A stretch of 64,000 nt of DNA from Anaerotignum sp. MB30-C6 (GTDB lineage: Bacteria > Bacillota > Clostridia > Lachnospirales > Anaerotignaceae). Shown piece after piece: positions 46,581 through 55,739 of the stretch. Every line of letters starts with the position of its first letter. Within the stretch, counting starts at the first letter, position 1. Below the pieces are notes generated by a model, which saw only the letters and a list, made by a program, of their open reading frames with translations, was not told the DNA's origin and searched no databases. A program made the translations under genes and the position numbers. The stretch lies in contig NZ_CP133078.1 in NCBI RefSeq assembly GCF_030908465.1, positions 868,001-932,000 on the forward strand, written 5' to 3'.

Positions 46581-47848
46581 AAACCTTATTGAAAAACTGT
46601 CGGGTAGTATCTCCAGGTTTTGATGAAGAGGACGTATACGATATTTATGTAGAAAATGGTATTATCGAAGAAATTGGGAATGATTTAGACAGAAATGATG
46701 GGAAAGTAGTGGATATTGGGGGAAATATGGTTTTACCAGGGTTGATTGATATGCACTGTAATATTTGCGACCCAGGTTTTGAGTACTTAGAAGATATTGA
46801 AACGGCTTCTCGCAGTGCAGCAAGGGGCGGATTTACAACCATTACTTGTGAGCCCAATACAGATCCTGTTATTGATAATAAAACTGTAGTGGAATACATT
46901 GTGTCAAAATCTAAAAACAATTCCTTGGTTAATATGTATCCCTATGGGAGTATGTCTATGGGATGCAAGGGTCAAGAGATGGCGGAAATTGGGGAGATGT
47001 TTGACGCTGGCATTGTTGGGGTTTCCGATGGAGATGAGTTTACCGACGAAGCATCGTTTTTGAGAAATGTAATGCTCTATGCCAAAATGTTTGATTTGCC
47101 TGTCATCACTCATTGCGAGGATCGGGGATTATCAGGCAAGGGAGTTATGAACGAAGGCTTTATGGCATCCTGCCTAGGTTTAGCGGGAATGCCCAGAGAG
47201 GCAGAAGAAGTTATGGTTGCTAGAAATATTATTTTAGCGGAAAATACGGGGGCAAGGCTTCACATAGCCCACGTGAGTACAAAGGGTTCAGCCCAATTAA
47301 TACGTGAGGCGAAAAAAAGAGGTGCAAAGGTTACGGGAGAGACCTGCCCCCATTATTTCCTCCTGACGGATGAGGCAGTGGAGAATTATAATACCTTAGC
47401 TAAGGTAAACCCGCCATTACGTACCCATGAGGATGTGGAGGCAATATTAAAAGCCATAGCTGATGGAAGTATCGATGTGATTGCATCGGGACACAGCCCT
47501 TCCAATGAGGGGGATAAAAGCAAGGTATTTGCCAGTGCGGTGTATGGTATTTCATCTTTGGAAACGGCTTTTTCTTTAAGCTATACAGGCTTAGTGAAAA
47601 CAGGAATTATTACTCTCCCGAAACTAGTTGAATTAATGAGTACAAAACCGGCAGAAATACTAAAACTGGATAATAAGGGGTCTATTGCGAAGGGGAAGGA
47701 TGCGGATTTAATCGTGGTGGATTTACGCCAAAGCTACCATATTGATCCCAAACATTTTGCCTCCAAAGCAAAGTTTTCACCCTTTGCAGATTGGGAAGTA
47801 AGAGGTAGAGTGATTTACACCATGGTTGGTGGAAAGCTTCTCATGTGA
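46577..47848 (+). CDS. Dihydroorotase-like protein lacking catalytic metal ligands
   Basis: The 423-residue protein is a full-length amidohydrolase of the class I PyrC type (GLIDMH, IETASRSAARGGFTTI, HCED, HVSTKGSA, NPPLR). Normal HVHLREPG is here H60-C-N-I-C-D-P: second His to Asn62 and Arg to Cys64. Normal ATDHAPH is ASGHSPS (303-309), which loses the catalytic Asp and the last His. His179 and His232 are kept. It therefore lacks the residues needed for the binuclear zinc site and the general base. The frame is intact and translationally coupled to the ATCase-like gene. A structural role, as in inactive DHO subunits of Pseudomonas ATCase, is a family precedent. Confidence 0.85.
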   Translation: MKTLLKNCRVVSPGFDEEDVYDIYVENGIIEEIGNDLDRNDGKVVDIGGNMVLPGLIDMHCNICDPGFEYLEDIETASRSAARGGFTTITCEPNTDPVIDNKTVVEYIVSKSKNNSLVNMYPYGSMSMGCKGQEMAEIGEMFDAGIVGVSDGDEFTDEASFLRNVMLYAKMFDLPVITHCEDRGLSGKGVMNEGFMASCLGLAGMPREAEEVMVARNIILAENTGARLHIAHVSTKGSAQLIREAKKRGAKVTGETCPHYFLLTDEAVENYNTLAKVNPPLRTHEDVEAILKAIADGSIDVIASGHSPSNEGDKSKVFASAVYGISSLETAFSLSYTGLVKTGIITLPKLVELMSTKPAEILKLDNKGSIAKGKDADLIVVDLRQSYHIDPKHFASKAKFSPFADWEVRGRVIYTMVGGKLLM

Positions 47849-47870
47849 TAAAAATAAACGAGGTGCAGGG

Positions 47871-50800
47871 ATGTATTTAAAACGATTGGATCTGCAGGGC
47901 TTTAAGTCCTTTCCCGAAAAAGTAAAATTAGAGTTTAACCAAGGCGTAACGGCAGTAGTTGGGCCGAATGGCAGTGGAAAAAGTAATGTTTCCGATGCCG
48001 TTCGTTGGGTTTTGGGTGAACAGCGAGCGAAAAGCCTCCGTGGGGATAAGATGGAGGATGTTATTTTTGCGGGAACAGAAAATAGGAAACCCCTTGGTTT
48101 TGCCGAGGTTTCTATTACCATAGATAATCAAGACCAAAAGCTGCCCTTGGAATACACAGAGGTTCAAGTTACCAGGCGGGTGTTTCGTTCGGGGGAAAGT
48201 GAATATCGAATCAACGGTACGGCGTGCCGATTAAAGGATATTCAGGAGCTTTTTATGGATACGGGCGTTGGTCGAGAGGGATATTCCATCATCGGTCAGG
48301 GCAGAATTGATGAAATCCTAAGCGCAAAAGGCGATGAGCGCCGACGGATTTTCGAAGAGGCTGCAGGCATTGTAAAATATAAAACCCGTCGGAACGAAGC
48401 GACCAGTAAGTTAGAAAAGGAACAGCAAAACTTGCTGCGTGTGGATGATATCATCGGCGAGCTTGAGGTTCAATTGGAACCCTTGGAAAAGCAAAGTGAA
48501 AAAGCAAAATGCTATTTGGCCTTCAAAGAAGAATTGAAACAGGCTGAGGTTGTAGCTTTTTGTAAGGACTTAGACAGCATGGAGCAAGAAATGGTAAAGC
48601 TGATTGAAAACAAAGCTTTGGCCGAAGAGCAGTTGCAAAATCACCTTTCTCAAGAAGAACGGAGTAAAGAAGCCGCCCAGAGGCTGAAGACCAAGGCGGA
48701 AGAACTGGAAGCCCTTTTACAGCAGCAAAACCAAGAAATTGCAGAGCTCCGAGGGGAAAAAGAACGCAAAGAGGGAGAAATTCGTCTAACGGAGGAGCAA
48801 CGGCAAAACGATATTACGAACCTTGAAAGAATCCGACAAGAGATTTCCCAAAAGCAGGAGCAGAAAGTGGAAAATGAAAACCAACTTGAACTTTGTAATA
48901 GTCGTATTACCGCTCTTTCCATTGAGAAGGAGCATCAGCAGGAAAAACTTTTGCAATTGGAAGATGCGTATGCATCTTTAAACTCTGCTTTGCACCGAGA
49001 TGAAACTCAAGCTGAAAACTATAAAGATGAAATTTTTCATCAAATTAAAATTGGCACAGAGGCTAAGGGTGAAATTGCCAAGCGTGAGGCTTTAAGAGAA
49101 CAATTTTTAAGCCGTATGGAACAGTTGCATAGGGAAAAAGGTCATTTGGAAAGCCGAATACATCAGTTTGAGGTACATATTCAGGTTTTGGATAAACAAG
49201 AGAATGATATGAAAGAAACCATCTCTTTTATGGAAAATGAACTGGGAGCTTTGGAGAAGGACAGGCTAGAAGCCCAGAAAGAGAAGGATGGTGCCCAGAA
49301 TCGTCTTTATAAAGAAGAAAAGAACCTTTCTGAAATTCGCTCCCGACTATCTGTTTTGAAGGAGATGGAAAGGGAAAACGAAGGCTTTTTTCATAGCGTG
49401 AAAAGTCTTTTGAATTTGCCTGATAAAGAAAATCGGGGTATTTGCGGTGCTGTTGGACAGTTGTTAAAGGTTGATGAAGCGTATGAGGTGGCCATTGAAG
49501 CAGCTTTAGGCGGTGCATTGCAAAATGTTGTTACCAAAACTGAGGAAGATGCCCGAGAAGCCATTGGCTACTTAAAAGCCAAAAACTTAGGCAGGGCAAC
49601 CTTTCTACCTATTTCTGCCATCAAAAGTCGTACTTTTGAGGGCAGACCTGCTATTTTAGATGAGGCGGGAGTCATTGGCACTGCCCATGAATTGGTAGGA
49701 TTTGAGGAAGTTTACCGCCAAGTTGTAGAGAATTTATTGGGACGAACCATTATTGTTAACAATTTGGAGCAGGCGGTAGTACTGGCAAAGAAGTATAAAC
49801 ATCAGTATAAAATGGTTACCTTAGAGGGGGATATTTTAAACCCAGGGGGGGCTATGACGGGTGGCTCCAAACAGAAAAAAGCAACCCATATCTTTAGCCG
49901 TAGCAGAGAAATCAACACCTTGCAGGATGATTTGGAAAGTGCAGGAAGAATTGTAAAAGGGCTACAAGAAAAACTGGCTCTTTCCCAAGAGGATATAGAG
50001 GAAGTTGAGAAGCAGATTGTTGAAAAACGAATGGAGTTGCAGAAGCTAGCCGTAACCCTTAACAGCAGCCACGGGGATCGAGAAAAAACAAATGACGATG
50101 TGGAAGAAAATCAGGAACGATTGCATTTGATTCTTTTGGAGGAAAGTCAGCTGAAGGAGCAGTTGACACGGGCTGATAAGGATATCCAGAAACAACAAGA
50201 AGCCCTTGCACTTTCCGAAAGAAAAATGGAGGAGTTCAGTGCAGAGCTTGGTAAGTTCCAAAATAACTTAAGCGACGAAAAAGGAAAACGTGACACGCTG
50301 ATGGAGGAAATTACAAGTTTTAGAATCAGTATCTCTAAAAGTAGTCAAAACATTTCTAACATACAAGAAACCATTTTACGATTAAATTCTGAAAATCAAG
50401 GGATTTTCAATCAAATAGACGAAGATAATCAGAAAATTTCTTCTTTGATTCAAAGTAGTGAAGAAAAGGAAAAACTAAAAGATAAACTGCGTATAGAAGG
50501 GGACTCCTTAGGTGAAAAAACCCTTCTGTTGCAAGAGGCTTTGGGTAAAACCTCTGAAGAAAAAGGAAAAGTTACCCAAGAAACGGAACAGATGGAGGAG
50601 CAGGCTAGGGAACAAAGGGAATCTGCTAGACAGATGGAAAATGAGCTTTTCCGTATTGAGACAAAAAGAGAGAAAATAGAAGAAGAAAAAATTCGCATTA
50701 CGACCCAAATGTGGGAAGAATATGAAATGACCCATCGTATGGCCAAGGAGTATGCCCAAAATAGGCAAAATGAAAAGGAAGGCCGCCCTGTGAAAGAAAT

Positions 50801-51434
50801 TAGAGGGGCAATACGAGCTTTGGGAGACGTAAACGTTGGTGCCATCGAGCAATATAAGGAAGTAAAAGAAAGATATGGCTTTTTAACGGGGCAAAGGGCG
50901 GATATCTTAGAGGCCGAAGAAAAATTGAGAGGCATTATCAATGAGCTTTCAATTTTAATGGAAAAGCAGTTTAGAGAGCAATTCCAGGTAATTTCTGATA
51001 ATTTTAGCCGTGTGTTTCAAGAAATGTTTGGCGGTGGTAAGGCGTATTTAAAACTGGTTGATACTGAGCGGGTTTTAGAGTCTCCCATAGAAATCGTGGC
51101 CCAGCCACCGGGTAAGAATTTGCAAAATATGCAGCTTCTTTCCGGCGGTGAACGGGCTCTGACGGCAATTGCCATTTTGTTTTCTATTTTGCATATGAAG
51201 CCATCCCCTTTCTGTATCTTGGATGAAATTGAGGCTGCTTTAGATGATGCAAACGTTAGCAGGTACGCTCTGTATTTGAAGAAGTTTGCTAAAGACACCC
51301 AGTTTATTGTTATAACCCATAGAAAGGGCACCATGGAGCACGCTGATGTATTGTACGGCGTGACCATGCAGGAAAAAGGGATATCTAAATTAATTTCTGT
51401 TGATTTTTCTGATGAGCAAAAAGATGCTATTTAA
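47871..51434 (+). CDS. smc: Chromosome partition protein SMC
   Basis: The 1187-residue protein has Walker A GPNGSGKSN, long coiled coils, a hinge (about residues 510-670, GRATFLPI and GGAMTGG), the ABC signature LLSGGERALTAIAILFS and Walker B FCILDEIEAALDDANV. It works with ScpAB in chromosome condensation. ATG 47871 after GAGGTG; an earlier in-frame start at 47826 would overlap the previous gene and lacks a site. Confidence 0.97.
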   Translation: MYLKRLDLQGFKSFPEKVKLEFNQGVTAVVGPNGSGKSNVSDAVRWVLGEQRAKSLRGDKMEDVIFAGTENRKPLGFAEVSITIDNQDQKLPLEYTEVQVTRRVFRSGESEYRINGTACRLKDIQELFMDTGVGREGYSIIGQGRIDEILSAKGDERRRIFEEAAGIVKYKTRRNEATSKLEKEQQNLLRVDDIIGELEVQLEPLEKQSEKAKCYLAFKEELKQAEVVAFCKDLDSMEQEMVKLIENKALAEEQLQNHLSQEERSKEAAQRLKTKAEELEALLQQQNQEIAELRGEKERKEGEIRLTEEQRQNDITNLERIRQEISQKQEQKVENENQLELCNSRITALSIEKEHQQEKLLQLEDAYASLNSALHRDETQAENYKDEIFHQIKIGTEAKGEIAKREALREQFLSRMEQLHREKGHLESRIHQFEVHIQVLDKQENDMKETISFMENELGALEKDRLEAQKEKDGAQNRLYKEEKNLSEIRSRLSVLKEMERENEGFFHSVKSLLNLPDKENRGICGAVGQLLKVDEAYEVAIEAALGGALQNVVTKTEEDAREAIGYLKAKNLGRATFLPISAIKSRTFEGRPAILDEAGVIGTAHELVGFEEVYRQVVENLLGRTIIVNNLEQAVVLAKKYKHQYKMVTLEGDILNPGGAMTGGSKQKKATHIFSRSREINTLQDDLESAGRIVKGLQEKLALSQEDIEEVEKQIVEKRMELQKLAVTLNSSHGDREKTNDDVEENQERLHLILLEESQLKEQLTRADKDIQKQQEALALSERKMEEFSAELGKFQNNLSDEKGKRDTLMEEITSFRISISKSSQNISNIQETILRLNSENQGIFNQIDEDNQKISSLIQSSEEKEKLKDKLRIEGDSLGEKTLLLQEALGKTSEEKGKVTQETEQMEEQAREQRESARQMENELFRIETKREKIEEEKIRITTQMWEEYEMTHRMAKEYAQNRQNEKEGRPVKEIRGAIRALGDVNVGAIEQYKEVKERYGFLTGQRADILEAEEKLRGIINELSILMEKQFREQFQVISDNFSRVFQEMFGGGKAYLKLVDTERVLESPIEIVAQPPGKNLQNMQLLSGGERALTAIAILFSILHMKPSPFCILDEIEAALDDANVSRYALYLKKFAKDTQFIVITHRKGTMEHADVLYGVTMQEKGISKLISVDFSDEQKDAI

Positions 51435-51519
51435 ACGAATATACTGTTTTAGATAGGGTAACTGTAGGTTTTTATTGTCCGTTAAAAGTATGAATGTGAG
51501 CAACAACTGGTAAAAGTAT

Positions 51520-51537
51520 TATATTCCTTGGAATATA
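51520..51537 (+). promoter_or_regulatory. Perfect hairpin before ftsY
   Basis: TATATTCC-TT-GGAATATA lies twelve bases before the ftsY ribosome site. Without a T-run it is not a typical terminator. It could bind a regulator or affect translation of ftsY. Confidence 0.35.
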
Positions 51538-51556
51538 GATTTAGAGGTGAATACAA

Positions 51557-53143
51557 ATGGGATTATTTGATTTTTTTAAGAAGAAAACAAAGGATGAGCC
51601 TTTGACGGAAGAAAACAAAGAGGGCGTAATTGAACTGGATGGAATTGAAGTGGAATCCTCACAGAGTGATACAGTGGATTTTGTGTTGGAAGTGGAAGAT
51701 GGACTGAACGATGTAGCAGGGGTAAATCAAGCTGTTGGCAAGGCCATGGGCGCAGAGGAAATCCATATCCACAGAGCCAATGAGGATACATTGTACCAAG
51801 AAACCAAGCAAATAGAAAAAGACGCAAAGAACGAGGTGGAAATTGAAGTCACCCTGCCAGATGGTGAGACCTTTGCGACAGAAGACGAGGCAGAAGGTAT
51901 TGCTTTTGTGGAGGAGCTTTCTAGTTTAGCAGAAGAAATGGTGGAAAAGCCCAGTGGTGAAGAGGAAATTTTGATTACAACCGCTGAGGGTGATTGCTTT
52001 GTAGAAGAAACCACCGAGGAAGCGGAAGCTTTTGTGAATGAACTGGCGGAAGCAGTTGCTGATTTTGTTGAAGAAACTTTAGGGGAGGAAAAAGGGTCTT
52101 TGGAAGAAAAAATTCCAGAAGAAGAAACACCAGAAGAAACTGATGAAGTGGCATCTTACGAAGAACCTAACCAAGAAGAATCAACCGAAGAAGTGACAGC
52201 TTTGGATGAGCATGCTCAAGAAGAAAAGAAGCTGGGTTTTTTTGCAAAGCTGAAAGCCGGATTAGACAAAACCCGAAAGAACATTATGGGTGGTGTAGAT
52301 GCTGTTTTAGGCGGCTTCACAAAAATTGATGAGGATTTGTTTGAAGATCTGGAAGAAGCTTTGATTATGGCGGATATTGGTGTGCAAACCACCATGACCA
52401 TAGTGGAGAATTTGCGTAAGCGTGTAAAAAGAGAACACGCAACGGACCCATCTTTAATCAAAGGAATGCTTGCGGATGAAATCACTGCCATTTTATCGGA
52501 TGGCATTCAGGAAGAGGAAAGCTTACCCAATCCATCGGTTATGTTGGTAATCGGGGTAAATGGTGTTGGTAAAACCACAACTATTGGTAAGTTAGCAAGC
52601 CGTTATAAGGCAGAGGGACGCTCTGTTTTGTTGGCAGCGGCCGATACGTTCCGTGCGGCGGCCATTGACCAGCTTGAAGTTTGGGGCCAACGTTCTAACA
52701 TTGAGGTCATTAAGCAAGGGGAAAATTCTGATCCTGCAGCAGTGGTTTATGATGCGGTACATGCGGCCAGAAGCCAGAATTGTGACCTATTGATTTGTGA
52801 TACTGCAGGACGATTGCATAATAAAAAGAATCTCATGGAAGAATTGCGCAAGATTGCAAAGGTTATTGAAAGGGAACATCCCAATGCCCATAAGGAAGTT
52901 TATTTGGTATTGGACGCTACCACTGGGCAAAATGCTTTACAGCAGGCAAAAGTATTCCAAGAGGTTGCAGATATCACAGGGATTATTCTCACAAAATTGG
53001 ATGGTACGGCTAAGGGCGGTATTGTTGTGGCAATCAAAAGTGAGTTGCAAATCCCCGTTCGCTACATTGGTGTTGGGGAAAGTATTCAAGATTTACAGAA
53101 ATTTGATGCAAGGGAGTTTGCACGGGCGTTATTCGGAGATTAA
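51557..53143 (+). CDS. ftsY: Signal recognition particle receptor FtsY
   Basis: The 528-residue protein has a long acidic N-terminal region (about residues 10-220) and the NG GTPase domain with GVNGVGKTTTIGKL, DTFRAAA, DTAGR and TKLDGTAKGG. It docks SRP-ribosome complexes at the membrane. The acidic region contains two similar units of ~37 residues (VTLPDGETFATEDEAEGIAFVEEL and ITTAEGDCFVEETTEEAEAFVNEL). Confidence 0.97.
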   Translation: MGLFDFFKKKTKDEPLTEENKEGVIELDGIEVESSQSDTVDFVLEVEDGLNDVAGVNQAVGKAMGAEEIHIHRANEDTLYQETKQIEKDAKNEVEIEVTLPDGETFATEDEAEGIAFVEELSSLAEEMVEKPSGEEEILITTAEGDCFVEETTEEAEAFVNELAEAVADFVEETLGEEKGSLEEKIPEEETPEETDEVASYEEPNQEESTEEVTALDEHAQEEKKLGFFAKLKAGLDKTRKNIMGGVDAVLGGFTKIDEDLFEDLEEALIMADIGVQTTMTIVENLRKRVKREHATDPSLIKGMLADEITAILSDGIQEEESLPNPSVMLVIGVNGVGKTTTIGKLASRYKAEGRSVLLAAADTFRAAAIDQLEVWGQRSNIEVIKQGENSDPAAVVYDAVHAARSQNCDLLICDTAGRLHNKKNLMEELRKIAKVIEREHPNAHKEVYLVLDATTGQNALQQAKVFQEVADITGIILTKLDGTAKGGIVVAIKSELQIPVRYIGVGESIQDLQKFDAREFARALFGD

Positions 53144-53187
53144 AAAGCAGTTGTATAAGGAGAAGTTGGAGATTAAGGAGAAGTTTT

Positions 53188-53913
53188 ATGATGGAAAATC
53201 AGAAGAAAGTTTCGGAGTATCATTATAAAGAACCGAAAGTAACGGGAAAAAAAAGACCGGTTCATACAACACCTTATGATAAGGAAATTGACAAGCACAT
53301 GAAAACACTGTTTCCTGACCGTAAGGAACGGGTTTTTTATGAGCAAAGCTCGGAATTTTTACAGATTGATATTCATTTACTAGAGGCACCTACAAAGCAA
53401 GATTTTCATGTGCTTTATACCGTAGGGATGAGCGCTTTGCCAATGACATTACCCCCTGATTTGTTGCCCCAATATAAAGATTTGGAGCTAGGAGAGTTAA
53501 TGCTTTTGCTTCCCGCAGAATGGAGCCTTCCATTACCAGAGGATGGCAAAGTGGATAACCGTTTATGGTGGCCTGTGAATTTGCTGAAGTACTTGTCTCG
53601 CTTTCCCCATGAATATAAAACATGGCTCGGCTGGGGTCATACAATTCCTAATTCCGAGGATTATGTTCCATATGACGAAAGTACCAAGCTGTGTGGTGTA
53701 ATGCTGGGGGCATTGCAAGAAGAAATTAGCCTGCTACGTAGCAAGGATGGGACACAAATTAATTTCTATTCTTTAATTCCCTTGTATAAAGAGGAAATTG
53801 AAGGGAAACAGAAGGAAGGTACAGAAGGCTTACTTACGAAGCTTTCAAGTTTAAATGGTTTTGGAATGATTATATTCCCCGATAGACCCAATGTTTACCA
53901 TAATGAAAAATGA
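53188..53913 (+). CDS. Suppressor-of-fused (SUFU) domain protein
   Basis: The 241-residue protein reads FYEQSSEFLQIDIHLLEAPTKQDFHVLYTVGMSALPMTLP and LGELMLLLPAEWSLP...WWPVNLLKYLSRFPHEYKTWLGWGHTIPN, the bacterial SUFU domain. Bacterial members are often toxin-immunity type proteins; no toxin is adjacent. ATG 53188 after AAGGAG. Confidence 0.88.
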   Translation: MMENQKKVSEYHYKEPKVTGKKRPVHTTPYDKEIDKHMKTLFPDRKERVFYEQSSEFLQIDIHLLEAPTKQDFHVLYTVGMSALPMTLPPDLLPQYKDLELGELMLLLPAEWSLPLPEDGKVDNRLWWPVNLLKYLSRFPHEYKTWLGWGHTIPNSEDYVPYDESTKLCGVMLGALQEEISLLRSKDGTQINFYSLIPLYKEEIEGKQKEGTEGLLTKLSSLNGFGMIIFPDRPNVYHNEK

Positions 53914-53950
53914 AAGTGAAAAAGGTAGATCATTTTCCGTAATAGTTGAT

Positions 53951-53985
53951 AATCGGCAGACAGTGTGTATTACTGTCTGCCGATT
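53951..53985 (+). terminator. Strong hairpin after the SUFU gene
   Basis: AATCGGCAGACAGT pairs perfectly with ACTGTCTGCCGATT over seven bases. The following sequence has few Ts (GCCGTTTATG), so it may act as a processing stop rather than a strict intrinsic terminator. Confidence 0.6.
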
Positions 53986-55082
53986 GCCGTTTATGCCAAA
54001 TGGCTATATACAGAAATTAAGCCGTGACTGAATTATTATATAAATAAGCAAATGATTCAGGTAAAACCTAAGGATATAGAGAAATTTGGTTTTTAGGGAT
54101 AGGGTTGGATTTCTTTTTGAAGTCCTCATCCTTTGGAAAGCGATAGGGAGAAGCAAAAGAAATGTAAAAATATAACTGTTAATTATTTACATTACTATGG
54201 ATTTGTATTATGATTAGAATGAGATTTTTCATGGACTTTATATAACCAAAGCGAAAGAGGCGATTCTTATCTCTTCAAAGTAAGTTGGCATGAGGAAATA
54301 TCAATTATTTTCAAGGAAATACCCAGTTTTAAAAATATAACTAGGAATAAAAACAGCAACTTACTAGGCCAATTAATTGGTAATTTGCTACAAGTTGATG
54401 GCTGAATTTTTGAGTTGCTTTTTTCACCCGTTAACCAAAGGTATTACTTTCACTACAAATGCCTTGTGGTTAATAGGGTTGTAGTGTTCCTAATTTTTGG
54501 GAGAAGTAACGGCGGAAGAATGACTTAGACATAACTTAAAGTTTTCAAAGATGATTCATTAAGCTTTGCAACCAATCAAAGAAATTCTATTGATTTATTG
54601 GAATCATATTTCAACGATATAGTTACAAAGAACATACTAAAATGATAAACCATGGATTTCCTCAATTGCATCTAGAGTCGGCATTGCCCTGTGTTTGCCT
54701 ATAGGCAGAAACTTGGGTTTTCCATCCGAAACACCAGGACTTCAAGTGAGCTTGGAATGACTAAAATGTCTCTACAATTTTGCCATGATAGTCAAGGAAA
54801 AACAGTATGAAATGAGGTATGGTATTCAGTGGAAATGTGGCTATTGTAATACCCAAAGGGGGTCTTACTTTGACAGCATTACTCATGTATATCTACCCAC
54901 TTCCTATAAAACTGTTGACGGCTTACAACAAAAAATTGATATGGGGTACTTTTGAACTCTTATGTTGATAGGAATGGTTAACAACACATACGAATTAAAA
55001 CCTAATTGTGGGGCTACAGATGAGCAACATAAAGTGGCTTTGAATATGTGTGTTAACTACTTAAATTTGAGGAGGAAAAAAA
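53986..55082. other. 1.1-kb gene-poor stretch
   Basis: No intact gene was found on either strand. A 47-codon frame at 54812-54955 is the only candidate. The composition alternates between AT-rich and more coding-like pieces, as in decayed genes. No insertion sequence or tRNA was recognised. Confidence 0.5.
54812..54955 (+). pseudogene. Possible relic of a zinc-ribbon protein
   Basis: The 47-residue frame MRYGIQWKCGYCNTQRGSYFDSITHVYLPTSYK has a single C-x2-C knuckle (WKCGYCN), the first half of a zinc ribbon as seen at the start of DUF4145-like proteins. AAGGAAAA is upstream. It stops before the second knuckle, so it is probably a broken gene. Confidence 0.3.
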
Positions 55083-55520
55083 ATGAGTGGTACAGAACTT
55101 GAAAGCAAGAATAATACGGATTGTAATGAATTAGTAGAAACACCGGAATTATCACCAAATAGCCAAATTGATGTTTCTGTAAAGCCTAAGAAAAGCAAGA
55201 TTCTTCTTGTTTCTGCTATATTAGGAACATTATATTTGGTATATTTAATTTCATATTTTATGGGTAGTATAGCATCAGCTGACCAAACAGAAGCCCTTGC
55301 AGGGGGAATTGCCACTATGCTAGTAATGCCTCACATGCTGTGTGTTGGTCTAGCTACTATTTTCACTTGGATTGGTTGGGTAGCAAGAGCAAGATGGGGT
55401 GCGTTAGTAGCAGGAATTTTATACTCAGTTTCCATTCTATTAATGTTCATCTACGCACCTTTCGTAATCGTTCAACTGATATTAAGTTTTGTAGGGTTTG
55501 CAAAAATGAAAAAAGTTTAA
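55083..55520 (+). CDS. Hypothetical four-helix membrane protein
   Basis: The 145-residue protein has an acidic, disordered N-terminal (about 40 residues) and four hydrophobic segments (KILLVSAILGTLYLVYLISYF, LVMPHMLCVGLATIFTWIGWV, GALVAGILYSVSILLMFIYA, FVIVQLILSFVGFA). It resembles small DUF4190-like envelope proteins. The function is unknown. Clear AGGAGG upstream. Confidence 0.65.
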   Translation: MSGTELESKNNTDCNELVETPELSPNSQIDVSVKPKKSKILLVSAILGTLYLVYLISYFMGSIASADQTEALAGGIATMLVMPHMLCVGLATIFTWIGWVARARWGALVAGILYSVSILLMFIYAPFVIVQLILSFVGFAKMKKV

Positions 55521-55654
55521 TACCCTTGGTTTAATAAGTACTTAAAAAAGATACCATTTATGTCTAATAGATTTACTATCATGCCATTTAAGTCTAAGAG
55601 AGGCCTTTTTGAGAAAAATGTTATTTGTTTGCAAATAAAAAAATATTGACTAGA

Positions 55655-55688
55655 AAAATGCACCATAACAATAGTTATGGTGCATTTT
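55655..55688. terminator. Bidirectional terminator between the membrane protein and kamA
   Basis: AAAATGCACCATAAC pairs perfectly with GTTATGGTGCATTTT over four bases, with A/T runs on both sides. It serves convergent genes. Confidence 0.85.
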
Positions 55689-55739
55689 CATGTATTTAGC
55701 TTGTTTTTCTTAATTTGTCCATATAATTTTAATTCGAAT

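Noticed and set aside
45651-47848. Ordinary pyrBC genes
   Set aside because: The order fits, but key catalytic residues in both proteins are substituted, so normal function should not be assumed.
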